From the NCBI GenBank assembly GCA_008501545.1, contig QQUM01000088.1, positions 1-6,820 on the forward strand: 6,820 nucleotides of DNA. The letters run 5' to 3'. Below, in pieces: positions 1 through 5,616 of the stretch. Source of the stretch: Calditrichota bacterium (lineage in GTDB: Bacteria > Zhuqueibacterota > Zhuqueibacteria > Zhuqueibacterales > Geothermadaptataceae). The translations under genes were made by a program, and so were the position numbers. The notes beneath the pieces are model-generated. The model saw only the letters and a list, made by a program, of their open reading frames with translations, made no database searches and was not told the origin of the DNA. Numbering within the stretch: the first letter of the stretch is position 1; each line of letters opens with the position of its first letter.

Positions 1-2103
1 TACAATAGAGTTATGAGTGCGTTTAACAACTATTGCCTTTTCTCCTGCTTTAAAGCCAGTTGTGTTTTGATGAAACTGAATAACTTGGGAGTTGTGGTAT
101 TGCTCAGGATTCATGCGTTCGGCCATGGTGAGTTGCAGATTCCGCTGCTGGTTAATCTTTTTTTCAGATTTCCCCAGCTTACCTGTCTTGCGCAATACTG
201 TTCGGATATGGGTGGTAGTGATTGCACCTTCCTGATGCGTGGGTGATACAACCAATACACTTTTCTTCTGTCTTACGAGCCTGGCATATTCTTCTGCCAA
301 CTGTTCATACCGTTTGTCATCAGCACATTCTCTAACTGCACCCATTTGATCAAGTGTGTCCATGCCTTGACTTATATTACCATTACTCAATTCTTCAACC
401 GCATCTTTGTAAGCACCTTGCTGGCGGCGAATCATTTCAATCTGAGCGAATTTGATTCCAGCATAATCTTGCACTATTCGCTGGGCATCCCCCCGTTCAA
501 CACTTTTATGCTGAAGATCATCCCCTGAAAGAATAATCCTGGTATGAGACTGGTGCGCTAGCGAGAGTAGCTCCTGCATCTGGCGATTACTCAGCAGCCC
601 TGATTCATCAATCCAGATCACTTGTCCTTTTACTTTGCCTTGCCATTCCTTGTTTTTTAGCAGTGTGGCAACAGTCTCGGCCTGTTTAAATCCTTCTGAC
701 CGTAAGACACCACGGGAAGCTTCGGCGGATGGGGCGAATGTATATACCTTTTTCCCGGATTTCTCAATTGCTTTCACTGTTGCCTGCATTAAGGTAGTTT
801 TGCCCGTACCGGCTTTTCCAGAAATTCCTACTACCTGATCTTGAGAATACAAAATATGTTTTATTGCAGCGTTTTGTTCTGCTGATAATTTCTTGTGTGA
901 GAAATTATCAACCTTCCCCATAAAGGGAGCGCATTGTCCACGACCAGCTCGGGCAAGGAGAGTAATTTGTTTCTCTTCTGCCAACGCTTCTCTCGTTGTA
1001 CACAAGGTTTGATTTTCAAAAGTTTTGGTAATTAGACTGCTTCGTCCAAGTGTATTTTTCATTTCAGCTACAGATACTGAGCCATACCCAGCACTCATAG
1101 CTTGCGCTGCCATACGCTTGCGATCAACAACTGACGAACGTTCAAACATGTGGTTAATAGCATGATTGACTGAATCTCTTGCCGAAATATGGTGCATGGA
1201 TACTGATTTCACACGGGTAAGCGCCAAGCGTTCAGAAGCATTAAGTCGGTTCATCCACGTGTTTTCAAGTTGTTTTTGGTCAAGCTCTTCTTGTTTCTTT
1301 TCTCTTGTTTTGGCTCCAAGTTTATCTTTTTTTTGAGCACTGGTGACCCCCTGTTCTTTTGCAATCTTTTCAATTTCTTCCGTTCTCCGGCTGAATTTAT
1401 CGATCAAAGATTGTGGAACACCCGCAAGCTCCCAACCCTTATCAGTGCGTTTAATGGGATAACCAAGATCAGCCAGCTTTTTACTAAAGTGTGCATGAAA
1501 CACTGCTTCATAATACGGTGCATCGCGCTTGATATCACCAAACTGCCCAGCCTTGAATCGCTGCTCTTCAGAGTCATATGTCGTATTAAATGAAAAACAA
1601 TGTGCATGGAGATGCGGATCTGGAACCTTATTTACCGGACGTGCTGTCGTATGCACAAACTCAGCCCAAAGCATATTGCCGGTTTGACGATCATCATTCT
1701 GGTGATTTTTACGTACTCTTGTTTTCATCTCGCTCTCAACCTCCTGCATAGCTTCCTGCACTGATTCTCTAAAAGCCGCAAGAATACTGTCATCTTTTTG
1801 CAAAGCATAAACAACCGATACACTTTTTGGACAGTGAAAATTGAAATCATAGCCAACCCGCCGAAAGTTATTTGTCCTTGGATTGAGTTGAATACCAGTT
1901 TCAGGATGCACATTATCTACCAGGGATTCAAATCTCTTTTGATCAACCTGACCAACGATACCAAGATCTTTTGCAATTTTGCCGCCCCAATTACCAATAA
2001 TCTCCTGCGGGTGATTTTTGGTATAATAATCGCCTTTAGTGAGTGCATCGGTATAATAGGATTTTGCACCCTGAGCACTGGTATTTTGAATAATGCGCAG
2101 CAT
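1..2103 (-). CDS. mobF: MobF family relaxase-helicase (TraI/TrwC type), C-terminus beyond the window
   Basis: Conjugative relaxase: it nicks one strand at oriT, stays covalently bound to the 5' end through a tyrosine, and unwinds the DNA with its own helicase. The reading frame is open from ATG at 2103 to the left edge, giving 701 residues; full-length members are usually about 900-1,100 or longer. Seen directly: N-terminal tyrosine pairs Y16-Y17 and Y26-Y27, matching the catalytic tyrosines of TrwC/TraI; the three-histidine metal motif HLHAH (H164, H166, H168); a charged linker around residues 240-300; then a superfamily 1 helicase with Walker A GKAGTGKT (429-436), Walker B WIDES (497-501), a GDDLQ motif near 548 and an IRRQ motif near 580. 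The last helicase motifs are missing only because the window ends. The ATG has a weak GGA upstream (2111-2115), and no other start codon occurs in frame before the stop at 2131. It lies 27 nt after the membrane-protein gene and is probably co-transcribed with it. Family assignment is very secure. Confidence 0.95.
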   Translation of the reverse strand, partial: MLRIIQNTSAQGAKSYYTDALTKGDYYTKNHPQEIIGNWGGKIAKDLGIVGQVDQKRFESLVDNVHPETGIQLNPRTNNFRRVGYDFNFHCPKSVSVVYALQKDDSILAAFRESVQEAMQEVESEMKTRVRKNHQNDDRQTGNMLWAEFVHTTARPVNKVPDPHLHAHCFSFNTTYDSEEQRFKAGQFGDIKRDAPYYEAVFHAHFSKKLADLGYPIKRTDKGWELAGVPQSLIDKFSRRTEEIEKIAKEQGVTSAQKKDKLGAKTREKKQEELDQKQLENTWMNRLNASERLALTRVKSVSMHHISARDSVNHAINHMFERSSVVDRKRMAAQAMSAGYGSVSVAEMKNTLGRSSLITKTFENQTLCTTREALAEEKQITLLARAGRGQCAPFMGKVDNFSHKKLSAEQNAAIKHILYSQDQVVGISGKAGTGKTTLMQATVKAIEKSGKKVYTFAPSAEASRGVLRSEGFKQAETVATLLKNKEWQGKVKGQVIWIDESGLLSNRQMQELLSLAHQSHTRIILSGDDLQHKSVERGDAQRIVQDYAGIKFAQIEMIRRQQGAYKDAVEELSNGNISQGMDTLDQMGAVRECADDKRYEQLAEEYARLVRQKKSVLVVSPTHQEGAITTTHIRTVLRKTGKLGKSEKKINQQRNLQLTMAERMNPEQYHNSQVIQFHQNTTGFKAGEKAIVVKRTHNSIV

Positions 2104-2130
2104 GAGTATTGATCCATTTAATAATTGATA

Positions 2131-2808
2131 TTATTGGTTTTGCATCGGTGTTTCAACTGGCTCAACCGTAAAAACTTCTTCTTCAGAAGCTCTGTTATGC
2201 TGTTGCAATGCGCCCCGTAATCGCTCAGATCGAGTTCGAGAATCAATCAGATCGAGAATCATTGTGCGTTCTGCGTAAAATTGTATTTGCCGTTTAATAA
2301 ATAGAAAAATGCTGGAAAATATGAGCCAGATTGCAATCAAGCCATCAATTTGACTATTAAACAGAGTCAGGCCAATCCCGAATACAAGCAACGGTTCGAA
2401 AAATCTAAATAGAAATACTTCAGGAAGTCTAATCCAGCGCCAGAGTATCATTGTTTCGCCTGGACATTGACTATAATGATGCTGATGTTGGTGCAATTGA
2501 TAAAGCATGACGGACTTGTGCCAAATGGAAAGTGCACAAAACAACAAAATCAAGGTTGCTTCAATTACGTTCGAACGAATCATGTACTTTGGCCAATCAG
2601 GTTTAGCAAGAATATAGAGAAAATCGAACAGTACAAATGCTACTATCACCCCACAAAACGATGTTATGATATTACCCCACCTCAGGTACCGCACCCCAAA
2701 GTGATGCCGAAGAAAAATCTCAAGACTTATACAAAAACATTCAGGAAGTGCCAATAGAAACCGCCATATGAGTCGTTTGCTTAAGCGCACAAGGAATTTT
2801 TTAGTCAT
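2131..2808 (-). CDS. Four-helix inner-membrane protein next to the coupling protein, possibly its membrane partner
   Basis: A 225-residue protein I do not recognise as a named family. Hydrophobic helices are at about 47-67, 80-97, 132-150 and 153-171. A basic, partly hydrophobic N-terminal stretch (residues 1-33) and a charged C-terminal tail (172-225) rich in Arg and Glu would both be cytoplasmic by the positive-inside rule. The loop between helices 2 and 3 holds a histidine cluster (H106, H108, H110, H111) with C115 nearby. Its ATG overlaps the coupling-protein stop as ATGA, with an AGGGGAA ribosome site at 2815-2821, so the two are translationally coupled. The relaxase gene follows 27 nt later. 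Its place between coupling protein and relaxase makes a role in DNA transfer likely. One inference is that it anchors the otherwise soluble coupling protein. Integrating-element membrane proteins such as the DUF4400 group have a similar size and location, but I cannot show homology. The gene itself is certain; its function is not. Confidence 0.5.
   Translation of the reverse strand: MTKKFLVRLSKRLIWRFLLALPECFCISLEIFLRHHFGVRYLRWGNIITSFCGVIVAFVLFDFLYILAKPDWPKYMIRSNVIEATLILLFCALSIWHKSVMLYQLHQHQHHYSQCPGETMILWRWIRLPEVFLFRFFEPLLVFGIGLTLFNSQIDGLIAIWLIFSSIFLFIKRQIQFYAERTMILDLIDSRTRSERLRGALQQHNRASEEEVFTVEPVETPMQNQ
2805..2808 (-). other. ATGA stop-start overlap joining the coupling-protein and membrane-protein genes
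   Basis: The minus strand reads ATGA: the ATG opens the membrane-protein gene and the TGA closes the coupling-protein gene. Unlike the other overlap in the window, this one also has a ribosome site (AGGGGAA at 2815-2821), so the downstream gene could be translated by either route. Confidence 0.85.
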
Positions 2809-4268
2809 CGTTCATTCCCCTGTAAAAATTTGCATTTAAGATATGTTTTACGATTGACTTGCCACACCCTTCCACTCTGGTAGACAATGCCTTCAACCAC
2901 TCGGTCATTATCCGGCCCACCGGTTTTGAGCCGCGAGAATTCTCGAGGTAATAAATCATAATCAAGTGATTCGCTCACCCCTGCTTGTTGCGCAGAACGG
3001 CGGTCATTACCAGAAGCGCCAAAGTTATGGCGATACTGGTAACTTCTGGAAATCAGATCAGACGCCCATTCGTTGGTGGTTTTATCTGAATTGGAATGAA
3101 ATATTTTGGTTTGTAAATTACCAAGTAGGGCTTCAGTCTCAACTTTACCCTGATTCTCACCACCAAGTGTTGCAAAATAGTTAGGAAGGTTTTGGGAGAG
3201 GTAGACGGTACACGCTCTTGAACTTCGAGCCGTACTCTGAAATTCCCGGTCATAGCTTGAGACAAAGTTTTGCGCCTCATCACACCAGAGAAACACAGGT
3301 CGTGGATTTTTCGAGACAATTCGCCGTTCAATAGCTTGCTGCCAAAGATATTTGAAGATGATCTGAGCGTACTGTCCTAATTCACCATATTCTTTTACTG
3401 GTAGATCACAGAGAATAATACTTCCATCCAAGGTCTGTTCAGGGGTGATAGTTAACGTAGTGCAAAAGAGTTCTCTCAACATACCGCGTAAAAAGCTGTC
3501 AGACATCGACGTAAATAGGCTAACGATTATGCTGCGTGTCTTTTCAGCAAGTGCTGGATACTCTGATAGCCAATAACGAGCTGCAACATCAAAATCATTG
3601 GACTGCAGTATTGTTTTTTCATGCTTATCACCTGACACAATGCAATGAAAACAAAAGCTCTGTTCCTGCCATTTTTTATCAACTGTTTGCTGAGAGCTTG
3701 CAGGTGCTGAAATGACCGCTTGATACAAATCAGGCAAAGAGACAGAGCCGGTGCCAATAGCTACAATATCAATTGCATTTCGGATAAGCTGACGAGTAGC
3801 GCGTGTCCAATAATGGTCGCCTTGTGCTCGGCTTTTCCGTTCCTGTATTTCAAGTAAACTAGAGAATATATTGAGTAAATTTTCCGTCTGCCCTGCCCCT
3901 CGCCCTGGTCTGGTAAGTTCATATTCAAGGAAATTAAAACGATAAAGCTGTTCTGGTGAGAAAATAATCAAATCGTTTACTCGACCAGTTTCTCTTGCAT
4001 AGTTTTGCCATAAAGCACGCTCGTCATTTTTTGCGGTTAATATCAATCCACCAAAACCATGCGCAAGGTATGCTTTGGTAAGCGCAGCACCTGATCCCGA
4101 AGTTTTACCTGAGCCAGTTGCACCAAAAATACAAATCCCTTCGCACGCATCCCTGATGCGAAATGAATCATTGGGTGAGAAATTGAGTAATGATTGTTCA
4201 AGATCAAATCGATCCAGGCATGGTTGTGATGAGTGCTGTCTTTGACGGGAAAATAGTCCTAATGGCAT
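2805..4268 (-). CDS. Type IV coupling protein (VirD4/TraD/TrwB class ATPase) lacking an N-terminal membrane anchor
   Basis: Hexameric-type ATPase that links the relaxase-DNA complex to the type IV secretion channel and helps pump the DNA. The 487-residue sequence shows Walker A GATGSGKT at 49-56, Walker B FLWCDEAQ at 326-333, the downstream YLSQN sensor motif at 356-360, and a TraG/TraD C-terminal region (about 385-470, containing KIFHSNSD and TNEWAS). The segment at about 125-265 is the helical insert typical of the class. It contains a CFHC motif at 206-209, of unknown meaning. Only 48 polar residues precede the Walker A, whereas TrwB and VirD4 have two membrane helices there. The start is well supported: ATG at 4268 sits 5 nt after a perfect AAGGAGG. 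The stop overlaps the next gene by 4 nt. From memory, similar anchor-less coupling ATPases accompany MobF relaxases in diverse bacteria. The class assignment is very secure; which anchor it uses is unknown. Confidence 0.95.
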   Translation of the reverse strand: MPLGLFSRQRQHSSQPCLDRFDLEQSLLNFSPNDSFRIRDACEGICIFGATGSGKTSGSGAALTKAYLAHGFGGLILTAKNDERALWQNYARETGRVNDLIIFSPEQLYRFNFLEYELTRPGRGAGQTENLLNIFSSLLEIQERKSRAQGDHYWTRATRQLIRNAIDIVAIGTGSVSLPDLYQAVISAPASSQQTVDKKWQEQSFCFHCIVSGDKHEKTILQSNDFDVAARYWLSEYPALAEKTRSIIVSLFTSMSDSFLRGMLRELFCTTLTITPEQTLDGSIILCDLPVKEYGELGQYAQIIFKYLWQQAIERRIVSKNPRPVFLWCDEAQNFVSSYDREFQSTARSSRACTVYLSQNLPNYFATLGGENQGKVETEALLGNLQTKIFHSNSDKTTNEWASDLISRSYQYRHNFGASGNDRRSAQQAGVSESLDYDLLPREFSRLKTGGPDNDRVVEGIVYQSGRVWQVNRKTYLKCKFLQGNER

Positions 4269-4273
4269 CGAAG

Positions 4274-4280
4274 CCTCCTT
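4274..4280 (-). promoter_or_regulatory. Perfect ribosome binding site of the coupling-protein gene, overlapping the upstream stop codon
   Basis: The minus strand reads AAGGAGG here, 5 nt before the ATG at 4268. Its first two bases are also the last two of the TAA stop (4279-4281) of the small membrane-protein gene. A ribosome terminating there sits on the next start signal, which favours coupled translation. This is the strongest ribosome site in the window and it fixes the coupling-protein start. Confidence 0.9.
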
Positions 4281-4527
4281 AGGGTATTACCTGTTGACAT
4301 TGTAGTTTTAATGCAGAGATCACGTAGAGAAGTATAATTGGGCCAACAATAAGCATAAATAAACCACCCCAAAATGATTGGTGAAGTTTACCTTTTATCA
4401 ACACGGTAATCGCACCAAATAAAATAAGGAGCAAGATAAATAGGCGCTGCAGATCTTGAGCGCCAGCTCCGTCGATTAGTACAATTAACACCAGAAATAG
4501 AACCGCGTAACCTACAATAGTATTCAT
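4279..4527 (-). CDS. Small very hydrophobic protein (82 residues), function unknown
   Basis: An 82-residue protein with hydrophobic stretches at about 4-18, 29-44 and 52-73. The only clearly polar parts are a short stretch around residues 19-28 (with GAGAQDLQ), a basic loop KGKLHQ at 45-50, and the last ten residues. Two readings fit. It may be a three-helix membrane protein. Alternatively the first stretch may be a signal peptide cut after the AGA at 21-23, leaving a two-helix hairpin with a basic cytoplasmic loop. The hairpin layout resembles VirB2/TrbC pilin subunits, but the N-terminus lacks the usual basic residues and I see no sequence match, so this is only a suggestion. The ATG at 4527 has a GGAGA ribosome site at 4533-4537. 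It sits 21 nt after the aminotransferase gene and its stop lies inside the ribosome site of the coupling-protein gene. The tight fit and good start signal support a real gene. Confidence 0.7.
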   Translation of the reverse strand: MNTIVGYAVLFLVLIVLIDGAGAQDLQRLFILLLILFGAITVLIKGKLHQSFWGGLFMLIVGPIILLYVISALKLQCQQVIP

Positions 4528-4548
4528 TGATTTCTCCAGTTAAAATTT

Positions 4549-5616
4549 TTACCGGGATTTCAATTGTACAAGTTTTTCACATAATCCTTCTGCTTGTGGA
4601 CAGACTCGATGTTGTTTCCAATCATTTTTTCGAGCGAATAATTCGTACATATCACGGTGATATAATGGTTGTTGAATCGGTGCAGGGGTAATATCAATTT
4701 CTAAGCCACTATTCTGCAAAAACTGAGTTACATATTTGAGCTTTGAAGCAGGTTCGAAGACTAATGCATGATATGATGGTCTTATGTATTGAACATTTGG
4801 AACCGGGGTCAGAGAGAGCCCTTCCTTATACAACTTATTAAGCAGTGAAAGGCTTGTTTGCCGCTTTTTAGTAACTGAAACCAATGCATCATCAAAAGCT
4901 GCATCAGCACAAACCGCACTTAACGGATTCATACGAGCGTTGAGAAAAAATTCGTTAACTGGAAAATTAATAACATCTCGTTTCTGACGATAGGAATGCT
5001 GTGTAAGCCAAACAAGTTTTTCATACAGCTCTGCAGATTGCGTAACAATGACACCACCTTCACCGCCATACAATGCTTTGCCATAACCAACCGAAAATAC
5101 AGCTACATCTGACAGCCATCCTGTGTGGCTTCCATTAAGAGATGCTCCAAAACTTTGTGCACAATCTTGAATCAAAAATAAGTTATACTCATCAGCAAGT
5201 TTTCGAAGTGTCAAACTATCACATGGGTGCCCATAGATATCAACTGCCAGTATCGCTTTTGTCTCCGGCGTAATTGCTTGATGAACACACTCTGGGTCAA
5301 GTGTTCCTGATAGAGGATCGACATCGACAAATATGGGATGATTGCCTGTAGTAATGAGTCCTGCTAAGGAACCACCCCAGGTGTAAGGTGTTGTTATAAT
5401 ATCTGCACCTGTTATCTCTAATGCCTGAAATAGTGCCCACAGTCCAAGTGTTGCATTCGCAACAGTTAGAGCAAATGGTTGATCTGTTAGCGCTGAAAAT
5501 TTCTGTTCCAATCGATGTACTGCATCTATTCCTGCAAGACTCATATCCCATTGCGTAGAATTAACCAAAAAATTCTCGATAGCTGTGGAAGCCTGTTTTG
5601 GTATATTCTTGTTCAT
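4549..5616 (-). CDS. DegT/DnrJ/EryC1/StrS family PLP-dependent aminotransferase
   Basis: A fold-type I, PLP-dependent enzyme. Characterised relatives transfer an amino group from glutamate or glutamine to keto-sugar nucleotides, making amino sugars for polysaccharides and antibiotics; a few make other products, such as AHBA synthase. At 355 residues it is about full length. Seen in order: the phosphate-binding region near N54-A55-T56; DIYGHPCD at 126-133; LIQDCAQSFGA at 148-158 with the cofactor-ring Asp D151 and Q154; and the Schiff-base lysine K180 in FSVGYGKALYGGEGG. Then come NARMNPLSA at 226-234 and a C-terminal IQQPLYHRDMY at 314-324, both typical of the family. The usual residues before the lysine (Ser/Pro-rich) are replaced by GYG, so the substrate may differ. 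The start overlaps the ATPase stop as ATGA and no Shine-Dalgarno is visible, so translation probably depends on coupling. No other sugar-nucleotide enzyme is in the window, so the substrate is unknown. The family call is secure. Confidence 0.9.
   Translation of the reverse strand: MNKNIPKQASTAIENFLVNSTQWDMSLAGIDAVHRLEQKFSALTDQPFALTVANATLGLWALFQALEITGADIITTPYTWGGSLAGLITTGNHPIFVDVDPLSGTLDPECVHQAITPETKAILAVDIYGHPCDSLTLRKLADEYNLFLIQDCAQSFGASLNGSHTGWLSDVAVFSVGYGKALYGGEGGVIVTQSAELYEKLVWLTQHSYRQKRDVINFPVNEFFLNARMNPLSAVCADAAFDDALVSVTKKRQTSLSLLNKLYKEGLSLTPVPNVQYIRPSYHALVFEPASKLKYVTQFLQNSGLEIDITPAPIQQPLYHRDMYELFARKNDWKQHRVCPQAEGLCEKLVQLKSR
5613..5616 (-). other. ATGA stop-start overlap joining the AAA+ ATPase and aminotransferase genes
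   Basis: The minus strand reads ATGA, giving the aminotransferase ATG (5616-5614) and the ATPase TGA (5615-5613). The 20 nt upstream of the ATG contain no purine-rich ribosome site, so reinitiation after the ATPase is the likeliest way this enzyme is made. Confidence 0.85.

Noticed and set aside
13..2112. Several plus-strand and alternative minus-frame ORFs of 60-107 codons (for example 1270-1593 plus and 1917-2117 minus)
   Set aside because: They lie inside the relaxase gene, whose frame is continuous and carries all the expected motifs. They show no family signal of their own and have low-complexity hydrophobic translations typical of shadow frames.
2104..2130. Short A/T-rich gap before the relaxase as a possible oriT
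   Set aside because: It is only 27 nt, and I see no inverted repeat or nick-site-like sequence in it. MobF oriT regions are normally far longer; oriT is probably outside the window.
2467..2757. Plus-strand ORF of 96 codons opposite the membrane-protein gene
   Set aside because: The opposite frame encodes the hydrophobic helices and is fixed by an ATGA overlap and a ribosome site. I see no start signal or recognisable sequence for the plus-strand ORF.
3053..3757. Minus-strand ORFs of 92 and 76 codons at 3053-3331 and 3527-3757
   Set aside because: Both are in other frames within the coupling-protein gene, which has its motifs uninterrupted across them.
4528..4548. AAAATTTTTA stretch between the aminotransferase and small-protein genes as a terminator
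   Set aside because: It has no GC-rich stem. It lies within a tightly packed set of same-strand genes, where a terminator would cut off the transfer genes.
5297..5551. Cys-rich 84-codon minus-strand ORF that might suggest a small metal-binding protein
   Set aside because: It is an alternative frame fully inside the aminotransferase, whose own frame is conserved there; the Cys and Ser/Thr richness is a frame artefact.
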